NCBI RefSeq assembly: GCF_000325705.1
Contig: NC_019904.1
Coordinates: 1,992,001 to 2,056,000 of the forward strand
Length of the DNA: 64,000 nucleotides
Direction: 5' to 3'
Origin: Echinicola vietnamensis DSM 17526
GTDB taxonomy: Bacteria; Bacteroidota; Bacteroidia; Cytophagales; Cyclobacteriaceae
Notes under the pieces: model-generated
Databases searched by the model: none
What the model was told of the DNA's origin: nothing
What the model saw: only the letters and a program-made list of their open reading frames with translations
Position numbers and translations under genes: made by a program
In this document: in pieces, positions 9,272-19,002 of the stretch
Numbering within the stretch: position 1 is the stretch's first letter
Layout: the number at the start of each line of letters is the position of its first letter

Positions 9272-11731
9272 ATGAAGCAACCCTTACTGATTGTCTTTAG
9301 TCTTTTTTGGCTCGGAATAACCTCAAGTAGTGCCCAAGATCTAGCCGCTTACCATCCCGTATGGACATCCATGAGCAAAAATGCCAGCGAATCCATGCCT
9401 TTAGGAGGTGGAGATATCGGGATGAATGTGTGGGTGGAGGATGGCGAGCTGCTGTTTTATTTTTCCAGAAGTGGGACATTCGATGAGCATAATACACTAT
9501 TGAAACTGGGAAGAGGTAGGGTCAGGCTGACGCCAAATCCTTTTGAGGAGGGTGAAGCATTCCGCCAAGAACTTCACCTTCAGGATGGGAACGTCCGGAT
9601 CACAGGGTATGTCCAGGATAAAGCGATCAATATCGACTTATGGGTGGATGTATTTCGGCCGGTAATCCATGTGGAAGTCAACGGCGAAACCCCCACTTAC
9701 TTGGAAGTAGCCTATGAAAGTTGGCGCTACAAAGACCGGACGGTAAAGGGAGCTGCCAATAACGCCAATTCCTACAAGTGGGCACCGCAAGGAGAGGTCA
9801 TTACCTACCGTGACAGTATTGGATTTCAGGATGGAGGGGTTTTGTTTTACCATCAAAATCGAGAAGAAACGGTTTTTGACGTGGCTGTAGCACAGCAGCA
9901 AATGACGGCAGTAAAGGATCAAATGATGAATCCTATCGGTCACCTTGTTTTTGGAGGGATCTTAAGGGGAGAGGATTTGGCTCCTACTAGTGTGAAAAGC
10001 GGTGTTTATCAAGATACTGATTTTAGGGCTTACCCACTAAAGAGCATTAGCCCTCAAAAGGATCATGCATTTGAGATTTACCTGCACACGGATCAGACTC
10101 CTTCTTTGGAGCAGTGGAAGGCAGGATTGGATAGCGTGGTGCATACGGCAACGTTAGCGTCTTCCGGGGCCAGAGAAAAAACGAAAAAATGGTGGAATGA
10201 CTTCTGGAAACGAAGTTACGTGATCACAGACCCTCAGCAAAAGGCGGCGAATGATACGGTTTGGCAGATTGGCCGAAACTATCAGCTGTTCCGCTACATG
10301 CTGGGATGTAATGCCTATGGAACTTACCCTACCAAATTTAACGGAGGGCTGTTTACAGTGGATCCAGTCTATACCAAACCCGATATGCCCTTTACGCCAG
10401 ACCACCGCAATTGGGGAGGAGGGACTATGACTGCCCAGAACCAGCGGTTGGTTTATTTCCCCATGCTGCGGTCGGGTGATGTGGACATGATGAAGCCACA
10501 ATTTGACTTTTACCTTCGCATGCTGAAAAATGCAGAATTGAGAAGTCAAGTGTATTGGGGGCATGAGGGGGCAAGTTTTACAGAGCAAATCGAAAATTAT
10601 GGCCTGCCAAATCCAGCAGAATATAATTGGGAACGTCCGGAGGACTATGATCCCGGCATGCAGTACAATGCTTGGCTGGAACACCAATGGGATACAGTAC
10701 TGGAGTTTTGCCTGATGATGCTGGAACAAGAGCGGTATGCAGGTAAAGATGTTCCCGCGTACATTCCGTTTATCGAAAGCTGTTTGCGGTTTTTCGATGA
10801 GCATTACCAGTATTTGGCCCGTCAGCGCGGAGCAAAGGTCTTTGATGAAAACGGAGACTTGGTCCTCTATCCAGGTTCTGCCAATGAAACCTATAAAATG
10901 GCCTATAATGCCAATTCGACCATTTCGGCACTTAAAACTGTTTTAAAACGGCTAATAGCCTCTTCCTCATCGGATAGCACTACATATTGGCAGGCAATGC
11001 TGGAGCGGATTCCGCCTTTGAGTTATAGGGAAATCGATGGCCATCGGCTGTTGGCGCCAGCAAAGCTGTGGGAGCGGGTAAACAATACGGAAGTACCGCA
11101 GCTTTATCCGGTATATCCGTGGGGGATTTATGGCATCGGGAGGCCAGACCTTCAGACCGCTATCAATACTTTCAAGTATGATCCTGATGCCTTAGCGTTC
11201 AGAAGTCATGTAGGCTGGAAACAGGATAATATCTTCGCGGCGCGTCTGGGATTGACCAGTGAAGCAGCCAAATGGACCTTGAAGAAAATGGGGGATTCCG
11301 GAAGGCGTTTCCCTGCCTTCTGGGGGCCAGGTTTTGATTGGGTGCCAGACCACAATTGGGGTGGATCGGGGATGATTGGGATGCAAGAGATGCTGCTGCA
11401 GACGGATGGCGAAAAGATTTACCTCTTTCCGGCTTGGCCAAAGGACTGGGATGTGAAATTTAAACTGCATGCCCCTTACCAAACGACTGTGGAGGGCATA
11501 CTGGAAGATGGCGAACTCAAGGAGTTGAACGTCTTTCCCAAGGAGCGGGAAGCGGATGTGAGGAATTTGCTGGGATGGGACGTGGAGAGTCAAGAGCAAA
11601 GAATCAAGAGTAAAGAATCAAGAGTAAAGACCAGAGAGCAGGATGCTGTTCCTGATTTGCAATCAGGAACTAACAATAAGGGGGATTTGCAATCCCCAAG
11701 TCCCTACGGCTACGTTCAGTCCCCCTTTTAG
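9272..11731 (+). CDS. DUF5703 six-hairpin glycosidase-like protein with repeat-derived tail
   Basis: The 819-residue protein has a signal peptide ending near SSSAQ (residue 22). The N-terminal beta-sandwich carries the pattern MPLGGGDIGMNVWVEDGEL, typical of DUF5703 proteins. The middle and C-terminal parts resemble an (alpha/alpha)6 glycosidase fold related to GH95-like enzymes. The exact activity is not known to me. The domain appears to end near residue 773 (LLGWDVESQ). The last 46 or so residues are translated from a dispersed DNA repeat (11590-11731) and are probably not functional. It lies upstream of the GH127 gene on the same strand, so it probably acts on the same glycan in the periplasm. 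Confidence 0.8.
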   Translation: MKQPLLIVFSLFWLGITSSSAQDLAAYHPVWTSMSKNASESMPLGGGDIGMNVWVEDGELLFYFSRSGTFDEHNTLLKLGRGRVRLTPNPFEEGEAFRQELHLQDGNVRITGYVQDKAINIDLWVDVFRPVIHVEVNGETPTYLEVAYESWRYKDRTVKGAANNANSYKWAPQGEVITYRDSIGFQDGGVLFYHQNREETVFDVAVAQQQMTAVKDQMMNPIGHLVFGGILRGEDLAPTSVKSGVYQDTDFRAYPLKSISPQKDHAFEIYLHTDQTPSLEQWKAGLDSVVHTATLASSGAREKTKKWWNDFWKRSYVITDPQQKAANDTVWQIGRNYQLFRYMLGCNAYGTYPTKFNGGLFTVDPVYTKPDMPFTPDHRNWGGGTMTAQNQRLVYFPMLRSGDVDMMKPQFDFYLRMLKNAELRSQVYWGHEGASFTEQIENYGLPNPAEYNWERPEDYDPGMQYNAWLEHQWDTVLEFCLMMLEQERYAGKDVPAYIPFIESCLRFFDEHYQYLARQRGAKVFDENGDLVLYPGSANETYKMAYNANSTISALKTVLKRLIASSSSDSTTYWQAMLERIPPLSYREIDGHRLLAPAKLWERVNNTEVPQLYPVYPWGIYGIGRPDLQTAINTFKYDPDALAFRSHVGWKQDNIFAARLGLTSEAAKWTLKKMGDSGRRFPAFWGPGFDWVPDHNWGGSGMIGMQEMLLQTDGEKIYLFPAWPKDWDVKFKLHAPYQTTVEGILEDGELKELNVFPKEREADVRNLLGWDVESQEQRIKSKESRVKTREQDAVPDLQSGTNNKGDLQSPSPYGYVQSPF

Positions 11732-11850
11732 GGGGATGTAGGGGGTAGCAGTGCTTTTTTGAGAGGAGCTCCTGTTGGTGCTGGTCCTGATTTGTCTGTT
11801 CCTGATTTGCAATCAGGAACTAACGATAAGGGGGATTTGCAATCCCCTTT
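11590..11850. repeat. Dispersed repeat block overlapping a gene end
   Basis: A 51-bp unit at 11647-11697 is repeated at 11797-11847 with one mismatch, 150 bp apart. Each copy contains two palindromes, GTTCCTGATT-TGC-AATCAGGAAC and a GGGGATTGC-type dyad. Upstream is a purine-rich repeat of AATCAAGAGTAAAG and a C-run/G-run hairpin near 11720-11735 like those at 2045 and 28230. The first copy is read through by the preceding gene. Confidence 0.8.
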
Positions 11851-11931
11851 GAAGAAGCCGAAGAAATTCATTTTCATACGAAAATGCTTGCGGCACCATT
11901 TTCATGACAAAAACGAATTAACATTAATAAC

Positions 11932-13971
11932 ATGAACCTAAAATATGTAATCGCAGGAATTGGGATGGGGATTTTCACGAGCCATTCAGCCATGGCCCAG
12001 CATGAGGGCCTAGTGGACAATTCCCAAAGTCCCTACGCCAAACTCAAAAGTGTCAACCTCCAAGACGTCACATGGACCGATGGTTTTTGGGGCGAGAAAT
12101 TCAAGATCAGCCGGGAGCAGACCATGCCGTTTATGTGGGCGTTGTACCATGATGCCGATCAAAACCATGCGGTGAGAAATTTTGAAATTGCTGCTGGAGA
12201 AATGAAAGGCAAGCACGATGGCCCATCTTTCCACGATGGAGATTTTTACAAGGTCTTTGAAGGAATGGCGGCGCTTTATGCCGAGACCAAGGACCCTGAA
12301 CTGGATGCACAGATGGATGAGGCCATTGCCCTTATTGCTAAAGCGCAGCGAGAAGACGGTTACCTGCATACGCCGGTGTTGATCGAAGAGCGGTGGGGAA
12401 CCTTAGGAGACGAATACCTCCAGAAGCAGTTGGGTTTCGAAAAATACAATATGGGCCACCTGATGACGGCTGCTTGTGTCCATTATAGGGCCACGGGAAA
12501 AGATAATTTCTTGGATATCGCAAAAGGTGTGGCGGACTTTCTGTATGATTTTTATAAGGAAGCTTCTCCAGCACTTGCCCGTAATGCCATCTGTCCGAGT
12601 CATTATATGGGCGTGGTGGAAATGTACCGAACCACAGACGATAAGCGTTACTTGGAGCTGGCGCAAAACCTGATTGACATTCGTGGCAAAACCGACGACG
12701 GTACCGATGACAATCAGGACCGGGTGCCATTTCGCGAGCAAACAGAAGCCATGGGCCATGCCGTAAGGGCCAATTACCTGTATGCAGGGGTAGCGGACCT
12801 TTATGCAGAAACGGGTGAAGAAAAACTGCTTGAAAACCTAAAGTCCATTTGGGAAGATGTCGTTTATCGCAAAATGTACGTGACCGGAGGTTGCGGAGCA
12901 CTTTATGATGGTGTTTCCCCGAACGGGACTTCCTATAATCCCACGGAGGTCCAAAAGATCCACCAAGCCTATGGCAAGCCTTTCCAGCTGCCCAATGCTG
13001 CTGCTCATAATGAAACCTGTGCCAATATTGGCAATGTCCTTTGGAACTGGCGCATGCTGCAGCTTACCGGAGAGGCCAAATACATGGACGTGATCGAGCT
13101 TAATCTGTACAATAGCATTCTTTCAGGAATCAGCTTACAGGGGACCGAATTTTTCTATACCAATCCCCTTAGTGCCAAGAAAGATCTCCCTTATCACCTG
13201 AGGTGGCCCAATACCCGGGAAGGCTATATAGCCCTTTCCAATTGCTGTCCGCCAAATGTGGCCAGGACCTTGGCAGAGGTGGCCAATTATGCTTATAGCA
13301 CTACCGAAGACGGACTGTATGTCAATTTATACGGAAGCAATAAGCTGCAAACCACATTGGCCGATGGCCAAGAGCTCCTGATCAACCAATCTACTTCTTA
13401 TCCGTGGGATGAAACCATTTCTTTGGACATCGAAAAGGCCCCAAAAGATGATTACTCCGTTTTCCTTCGGATTCCAGGCTGGTGCCACGAGGCTTCTGTG
13501 ACGGTGAATGGGGAGGAGCAGCACATGGATTTGGCCGCGGGCCAATATGTAGAGATCAATCGGTCGTGGAAGAAAGGAGACCAAGTGACTTTGACCCTGG
13601 CCATGCCGGTGCAATACTTGGAAGCCAACCCCTTGGTGGAGCAAGCTCGTGGCCAAGTGGCGGTTAAAAGAGGTCCGGTCGTGTATTGTGTGGAGTCGAT
13701 GGACCTCCCCGCTGGAAAATCCGTGGATGATGTGGTCATCGCTCTTTCCGAGGAACTATCTCCCGAGGCATTCACGATTGGTAATAGCGAACTGATCAGT
13801 CTTACGGGAGAGGTGTATTATCAGTCTGAAGACAACTGGGAGAATCAACTCTACAGGGAAGTTTCTGATAGTGGATTTGAGAAGGGAAATATTCGTTTGA
13901 TTCCTTATTACAGCTGGGCAAATCGAGGCGATGGTGAAATGATGGTGTGGTTGCCGTACGAGCGAAAGTAG
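11932..13971 (+). CDS. GH127 beta-L-arabinofuranosidase
   Basis: The 679-residue protein has a signal peptide ending near AMAQ (residue 23). The centre is an (alpha/alpha)6 barrel and the C-terminus beta-sandwiches. The zinc-thiolate active site of GH127 is recognisable: Glu361 and Cys363 in HNETCAN, and Cys438-Cys439 in SNCCPPN. The spacing matches the Bifidobacterium HypBA1 arrangement, in which the first cysteine of the CC pair is the nucleophile. The enzyme would release L-arabinofuranose from beta-linked arabino-oligosaccharides. It closes the carbohydrate cluster and is followed by two hairpins. Confidence 0.93.
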   Translation: MNLKYVIAGIGMGIFTSHSAMAQHEGLVDNSQSPYAKLKSVNLQDVTWTDGFWGEKFKISREQTMPFMWALYHDADQNHAVRNFEIAAGEMKGKHDGPSFHDGDFYKVFEGMAALYAETKDPELDAQMDEAIALIAKAQREDGYLHTPVLIEERWGTLGDEYLQKQLGFEKYNMGHLMTAACVHYRATGKDNFLDIAKGVADFLYDFYKEASPALARNAICPSHYMGVVEMYRTTDDKRYLELAQNLIDIRGKTDDGTDDNQDRVPFREQTEAMGHAVRANYLYAGVADLYAETGEEKLLENLKSIWEDVVYRKMYVTGGCGALYDGVSPNGTSYNPTEVQKIHQAYGKPFQLPNAAAHNETCANIGNVLWNWRMLQLTGEAKYMDVIELNLYNSILSGISLQGTEFFYTNPLSAKKDLPYHLRWPNTREGYIALSNCCPPNVARTLAEVANYAYSTTEDGLYVNLYGSNKLQTTLADGQELLINQSTSYPWDETISLDIEKAPKDDYSVFLRIPGWCHEASVTVNGEEQHMDLAAGQYVEINRSWKKGDQVTLTLAMPVQYLEANPLVEQARGQVAVKRGPVVYCVESMDLPAGKSVDDVVIALSEELSPEAFTIGNSELISLTGEVYYQSEDNWENQLYREVSDSGFEKGNIRLIPYYSWANRGDGEMMVWLPYERK

Positions 13972-14009
13972 TAAGAATTCAGGCCTGGCATGGTCCGCTC
14001 GTCTAAAAA

Positions 14010-14038
14010 AATGTACCTCGTTTGTAACGAGGTACATT
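14010..14038. terminator. Hairpin terminator after GH127
   Basis: AATGTACCTCGTT and AACGAGGTACATT form a perfect 13-bp stem with a 3-base loop, preceded by a run of seven A, so it may work on the minus strand too. Confidence 0.7.
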
Positions 14039-14121
14039 GATGTGTTTTGATAAGGGCATTTGCAATGCTCGCCTGGGAAATGTGATTTCTTTCATAGCGC
14101 ATCATGGCAAACGCCCAGTTC

Positions 14122-14151
14122 AAAAGCCCCCGTTTACGACGAGGGCTTTTT
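14122..14151. terminator. Bidirectional terminator between convergent genes
   Basis: AAAAGCCC and GGGCTTTT form a stem over a 13-base loop and continue into six T. It sits 16 bp from the end of the minus-strand lipoprotein gene and can serve both converging genes. Confidence 0.7.
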
Positions 14152-14167
14152 TGCCAATGAAAGTTTA

Positions 14168-14902
14168 TTATTTGAATTCACCGTTTTTCAGTTTGAGGGC
14201 ATCTGCAAGATGGGCCTCGATCATATCATAAACCGCTTCATTACCATCTTCATTGTTAGGACCAACGATGATCATGCCATCACCATTGCCATCTTGTACT
14301 AAACCAGGGTCAATGCCCATTAGGAGTTGGTCCATGTACAGCTCAAGCACCAATTCTTGGGTAGCATTTACTTCAGTGCCTGGATTGAACTTGATGTCGA
14401 TTTTATCTTCGATGTCCATATACATCATGGAAGGAATCCCTTTCCAGTCGGCTTTGATAAGGACGGATTTTCCATACATTTCACTGTTTTCCGGTAGATT
14501 GTCTGCTTTGGTCAGGTCAAAGGTCAGGTTGGTATAGAAGCCATTTGGGGCTAAGAAACTCCCCATTCTTGAAAGCAAGATATGCTCGTCTTTCACCATA
14601 GGAACTACAAATTTTGGCCCCTTATTAGGTGTCATAATGTTGATGGGCCTGGTTTTGCTATCAGCAATTTTTAAGTGCATTTTGACATCCTTGACAGCGA
14701 TGTTTACATCGGTAACGGTGACATTTTTGAATACCAAGCTTCCATCATCCCCTTCAGAAGGGATGTTGGTACTTACCTTTGCAGAAAGGGTTACTTCACT
14801 TTCTTGAATTTCTTGCGATTCTTCTGTTTGGTTACACGATACCAATATGGCAGAAGTGGAAAACGCCAACAAAAGGTTTCTAAAAGTTGTTGTTCGACTC
14901 AT
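14168..14902 (-). CDS. DUF4382-like lipoprotein, paralogue of the 37750 gene
   Basis: The 244-residue protein has a lipoprotein signal with lipobox ILVSC (Cys about 23). The rest looks like an all-beta surface or periplasmic domain. It shares landmarks with the lipoprotein at 37750-38472: MYGK followed by a hydrophobic strand, an acidic DGNGDG (versus DGNGNG) loop, and a C-terminal helix with a conserved ...LADAL/LENAL ending. The acidic loop could bind calcium; this is inference. The general pattern recalls DUF4382-type lipoproteins. Function is unknown. It is transcribed alone and converges on GH127. Confidence 0.75.
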   Translation of the reverse strand: MSRTTTFRNLLLAFSTSAILVSCNQTEESQEIQESEVTLSAKVSTNIPSEGDDGSLVFKNVTVTDVNIAVKDVKMHLKIADSKTRPINIMTPNKGPKFVVPMVKDEHILLSRMGSFLAPNGFYTNLTFDLTKADNLPENSEMYGKSVLIKADWKGIPSMMYMDIEDKIDIKFNPGTEVNATQELVLELYMDQLLMGIDPGLVQDGNGDGMIIVGPNNEDGNEAVYDMIEAHLADALKLKNGEFK

Positions 14903-15338
14903 AGTTGTAAAGTTTTGGTTAGTAATGAAATAGTGCTTGTTTGTAGGGTCGATATTACTTTAATTCTAGCATAGAAGAATATGGTTTGTAGCCATTTGTA
15001 AATCATCTGTGTTTTTAAGATAAAGTGCTGGAAAACAGGTGGGAGGTATAAATAAAAAGTAATTTTAGCATCGTTAATACGGAGATGATCACAAGGTCGG
15101 GGTGGAAAATATCTTGGATCAAACCATCTTTCGGGTGTGGCTACATCAAGAATCGGACATTGCAGATACAACTAGCCTCACCTTGTACCGCTTAATCCAA
15201 TGCCTTAGTAGAAAATATTGATTTACAAAAAATACATTTAAGCCTACAAAAAACAACCGTTTGTTTTTAATGAATTGAATATCATTTATTTATGGGTAAA
15301 TTCATTTGTTTTTTTATCCGTTAACAAAATTCAACAAC
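14903..15338. other. AT-rich divergent intergenic region
   Basis: This 436-bp gap separates two divergent lipoprotein genes. I see no convincing ORF or repeat. TTCATTTG at 15302-15309 is one mismatch from a TAnnTTTG -7 box for the rightward gene. Confidence 0.5.
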
Positions 15339-15830
15339 ATGAAACCTCAGAATTATTTTTGGCTTATTGGATTGACTGTTATTTTATTTTCATCCTGTAA
15401 CAATGGCGACGATGAGCCGGATCCAGTAAGTTCGGGAGGAGGAACATTAACCTTGACTGGAGATGAAGCCCATTATACCTCCAATAAACTGGAAGTCAGT
15501 GAGACGGCCTATGGCCGGGAGGATTTGACAGGGTTGGAAGAGTCTTTGGTGGCTGTATCCAGTGGGATTTTCATTCCTAAAGCCGGTGAAGGTCAGTTGA
15601 TCCCTGAAGGAACAAATTTGGAAAAGCAATTTGTACTGGTGGCTTCTGAACTGGCCATTTCGATGAGCATTTTTGCGGAGGGAGTAAAGCGGGATTATAT
15701 TTCTGACGTGAGTAACCCGATCAATGTCACGATCAGCACCGCGACAAAAGAAGTGATATTTTCCAATGCCCGGGTAATCAATGCGGACAACAACTCCGTT
15801 TTGACACTCAATGGCACCTTGACTTGGTAA
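15339..15830 (+). CDS. Small lipoprotein of unknown function
   Basis: ATG 15339 (MKPQNYFWLIGL) is chosen because it gives a proper lipoprotein signal with lipobox LFSSC. An upstream in-frame TTG at 15306 would mask it. The mature 140 or so residues start with an Asn/Asp/Gly/Ser-rich linker (CNNGDDEPDPVSSGGG) and continue as predicted beta-strands ending in ...LTLNGTLTW. No family was recognised. It is a single gene, followed after about 150 bp by the convergent sbcC. Confidence 0.72.
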   Translation: MKPQNYFWLIGLTVILFSSCNNGDDEPDPVSSGGGTLTLTGDEAHYTSNKLEVSETAYGREDLTGLEESLVAVSSGIFIPKAGEGQLIPEGTNLEKQFVLVASELAISMSIFAEGVKRDYISDVSNPINVTISTATKEVIFSNARVINADNNSVLTLNGTLTW

Positions 15831-15978
15831 CTGCGCAGCTCCTCATAGGCGGACTCATCAATCGATCTAATGAACCTGTTTCCAACGCATCCTTCCCCAT
15901 AAACAGGGGGGAATGGTTTTTGATACAACCATGATTAAATCCGGTTTATGAAGAAGTAGCGACCATGTCATTTTCGGC

Positions 15979-18900
15979 TCAAAAGGAATACGATACTTGG
16001 CTGCCATTTTCTGGATCCAGCTCCACTTGAGCATATACCCCGATTTCCTGCTGCAGCTCTTCCACATGGGAAATGATTCCGACAATCCTTTTTTCATGCC
16101 GGAGGGATTTGAGCGTTTCGAAAACCGTCCTCAGGGCATTTTTGTCCAATGCCCCAAAACCTTCATCCAGAAAGAAGAAACTCTGGTCGGCGCGGTTGAG
16201 GGCTTTCACTTTTTCCGCGAGGGCCAAGGCCAGGCAGAGGGATGCCTGAAATGTCTGACCACCTGAAAGGGTTTTGAGCAGCCTCCTTTTTCCGCCGTTG
16301 AGGTGGTCTTTTACCCAGAAGGTGTTGCTGTCATCCACTTCCAGGGTAAGGCTATTTTTGGCCAATTGCATAAACCGGATATTGGCTGTTTGGACCAGCT
16401 CTTTTAGGTATATATTGGATACATACTTTACAAATCCGCTGCCTTGGAAGAGCCCATAGAGCTCTTTTAGATTGGTTTCGCGATTTTCTACCGATTGAAA
16501 ATCCTTTTTAAGGCGGGCTTTTTCTTCCAATTTGGCGTTGATATCATCGATTTCTTTCTGGAGCAGTGCCACACGTTTTTGGGTAGCTTCCAAAGCCGTT
16601 TTGGCGGCCTGAAAGGCTGCCTGGACAGCTGTAAACTGTTCTTGGTCAAACGTGGCCACGGCTTCTTCTGCCTCCAAGGCTTGGATTTTGTCTCGCATGA
16701 GGGCGCGCTGCCGGTCAAAGGCCTTGATCTCTTCTTCCATTTTGGTCTGGTCCAGGGATTTTTCCAACAAGTCCTTGACGGTCTGGATACCGGTAAAATC
16801 ATGTTGGGCCAAGGCCAGGGAAAGGGATTCATCGGTTTTTCCCAGCTTGGTCTTTACTTCCGCCAACCGTTCCTGATAGGTTTTCAGGTGGGCCAAATTG
16901 GTGGTTTGCTGTTGCCGTGCTTCGTTTAGGGCATCCTGTGCCCTGGGTAGGTTTACTTCCAGGTCATCCAAGTAACGCTTTACTTTGGAGATGTCTTCAT
17001 CGATTTGGGCGGCGCTGGCAGATCGGTATTTTTCCAGCAGGTCAGGGTAGTTTATTTCGGCTAACTTGGTTTCGATTTTGGTTTGCAGGGTCTTTACTTC
17101 TTGTTCGGCCGCTTGGAAGCGGTTCAGGTCCTGCTCTGCTTTGGTCAAAAACGCCTTCTGCTCCGCAAGCAGGGCCTTGAGTTGTTGTTGGAGGTTCTTT
17201 TCGCGCTGAAGGGTGTCCTTGGCGGTTTGCAACGCCTGCGCCAGGTCCGCTTCCTGTGCGCCACCATTTTCTTTTAAAAGTTGCTGGATGCGGTTTTGAA
17301 GTTGATCGGCTTCTTGTTGTTTTTCAAGATGGCTTTTTTCTGCATTCTCCATGTTCAAGTGCAGCTTTTCATAGCTCGATTGGGTGGAGCGCAAGGTTTC
17401 CAGCCGCTGGCTGAAGCGCTGGATGGCCTCATCGGTTTTTTGCAGCTTTTCCTCATCAAAGTGATGCTCCAAAGGAGCGGGGTGCTCCATGGCTCCACAA
17501 AGGGGACAAGCTTCCCCAGGTTTTAATTGATGGGCATAGGTAAATAAACCCTGCTGCTGTAAGAGGTGTTCACGATCCTTTTGTACTTGATGGAGTTGCT
17601 CGGTGGTGGTTTGGATCGCGGACGGGAAAGTGGGAGCCTCCATGGCCGCTTCCTGCAGGAGTTGCTGTTGGGCCTTTTGGGTGGACGCAATGTCTGCCGA
17701 AAGTCCCTTTAGCTGATCGGAAAGCAGCTTGGACCGGTCTTCCAATTGCCGAAGTTCCAGCAAGGCAGCTTCCATTTTGCTGACATGATCCAGTTCCGGA
17801 GCCGCTATTTGCTCAAGTGCTTTTTCAGCATCCTCAATTTGGTGGGTCAGTTTATCTTTTTGTTCCTGTTGAGCGCTGTTTTGCAGGTTGAGCTGCTGCA
17901 GTTGTTGCGCTAAGGAGTCCTTTTCAGAAGAAAGCTTGTTGAGTTCCTTGATTTGGAGGAGGTCACGGATGCGGGCTTCTTTCTCTCCTTTGTTGCTGTA
18001 GTCCTTGTAAAGCTTCTGATAGCGGGTGTTTTTCTCTTCGATTTCCTGCTCGAAGCGTATCTTGAATCGCTCACAATCCGCCACACTTACCCGGTATTTT
18101 TCCAGGTCAATTTCGAGTTCTTGAAATTGATCGAGGAGCGGTTTTACATAGGCTTGTGCCTTTTGGTACTGTTGGAGCAAGCGTTGCTTTTCCTGGAATG
18201 CTGGCAGCTGCTGATCGGACGCCGCCAATTGGGTTTTGAGTTGGATCAGCTGTTCTGCCTTTTCCTTTACTGCTAAGCTGCTGTTGAGCTGCTTTTCTTT
18301 TTCAGTGAGCCGTTGGTCCTCTTCTTTTTGTTGGGCCAACTGCTGTTGCAACTGGCCTTCGGAGGTTTGGAGGGCCTCTTTGGTAAATGCTGCCAATCCC
18401 TCCAGTTGGGTTTCGAGCTTGATCTTCTTTTCCTTTTCGATTGAAAGCAGCTGCTTGGTCTTTCCAGCGAGGTCAAACCGCTCCAAGCCAAAGAGTTCTT
18501 TCATCATTTCCGCCCGGTCTTTGGGCTTCTGTTCGATAAACTCCCTGAATTTCCCTTGGGGAATGATGACGGTTTGGCGGAAGTGGTCCATTTTCATGCC
18601 GACCAACTCCTCACCTTTTGCTTCCAGCGGAAGCCAGCCTTCGCTAGACTTTTCATAAAAAGTGTGCGTAGCAGGTTTTACATCATCAAAATTCTTGGTG
18701 TTTCGCTTGGCAATGTAAGAAGCTTTGTAGCTGGTTTCATTGTTTTTGCCTGCCTGGAATTCAAAGTGGATGGCGATGCCCGGGCTTTGGAGGTTGACCA
18801 TGCTGTTCTTTTCTCCCTTGCTGGCCAGCCGTTCAGTAGTGCCATAAAGGGCGAGCAGAATGGCTTCCAGTATGGAGGATTTGCCGCTCCCTACCGCTCC

Positions 18901-19002
18901 GAAAATACCGAAAAGACCCGCGCCGGTAAGGTGGGTAAAGTCAATGGTCTGTTTTGCTTTATAGGAATATAGTCCTTCAATTTCCAGTTTTACAGGGATC
19001 AT
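15979..19002 (-). CDS. sbcC: Exonuclease subunit SbcC
   Basis: The 1007-residue SMC-like ATPase of the SbcCD (Mre11-Rad50) nuclease cleaves DNA hairpins and processes double-strand ends. The Walker A GAVGSGKSS lies near residue 37. Two long Gln/Lys/Glu-rich coiled coils flank a zinc-hook CPLC motif near residue 500. The C-terminal half carries the ABC signature LSGGQTFQ and Walker B FFFLDEGFGALD. Its ATG overlaps the end of sbcD by four bases, so the pair is translationally coupled. The length and all motifs fit the family. Confidence 0.96.
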   Translation of the reverse strand: MIPVKLEIEGLYSYKAKQTIDFTHLTGAGLFGIFGAVGSGKSSILEAILLALYGTTERLASKGEKNSMVNLQSPGIAIHFEFQAGKNNETSYKASYIAKRNTKNFDDVKPATHTFYEKSSEGWLPLEAKGEELVGMKMDHFRQTVIIPQGKFREFIEQKPKDRAEMMKELFGLERFDLAGKTKQLLSIEKEKKIKLETQLEGLAAFTKEALQTSEGQLQQQLAQQKEEDQRLTEKEKQLNSSLAVKEKAEQLIQLKTQLAASDQQLPAFQEKQRLLQQYQKAQAYVKPLLDQFQELEIDLEKYRVSVADCERFKIRFEQEIEEKNTRYQKLYKDYSNKGEKEARIRDLLQIKELNKLSSEKDSLAQQLQQLNLQNSAQQEQKDKLTHQIEDAEKALEQIAAPELDHVSKMEAALLELRQLEDRSKLLSDQLKGLSADIASTQKAQQQLLQEAAMEAPTFPSAIQTTTEQLHQVQKDREHLLQQQGLFTYAHQLKPGEACPLCGAMEHPAPLEHHFDEEKLQKTDEAIQRFSQRLETLRSTQSSYEKLHLNMENAEKSHLEKQQEADQLQNRIQQLLKENGGAQEADLAQALQTAKDTLQREKNLQQQLKALLAEQKAFLTKAEQDLNRFQAAEQEVKTLQTKIETKLAEINYPDLLEKYRSASAAQIDEDISKVKRYLDDLEVNLPRAQDALNEARQQQTTNLAHLKTYQERLAEVKTKLGKTDESLSLALAQHDFTGIQTVKDLLEKSLDQTKMEEEIKAFDRQRALMRDKIQALEAEEAVATFDQEQFTAVQAAFQAAKTALEATQKRVALLQKEIDDINAKLEEKARLKKDFQSVENRETNLKELYGLFQGSGFVKYVSNIYLKELVQTANIRFMQLAKNSLTLEVDDSNTFWVKDHLNGGKRRLLKTLSGGQTFQASLCLALALAEKVKALNRADQSFFFLDEGFGALDKNALRTVFETLKSLRHEKRIVGIISHVEELQQEIGVYAQVELDPENGSQVSYSF

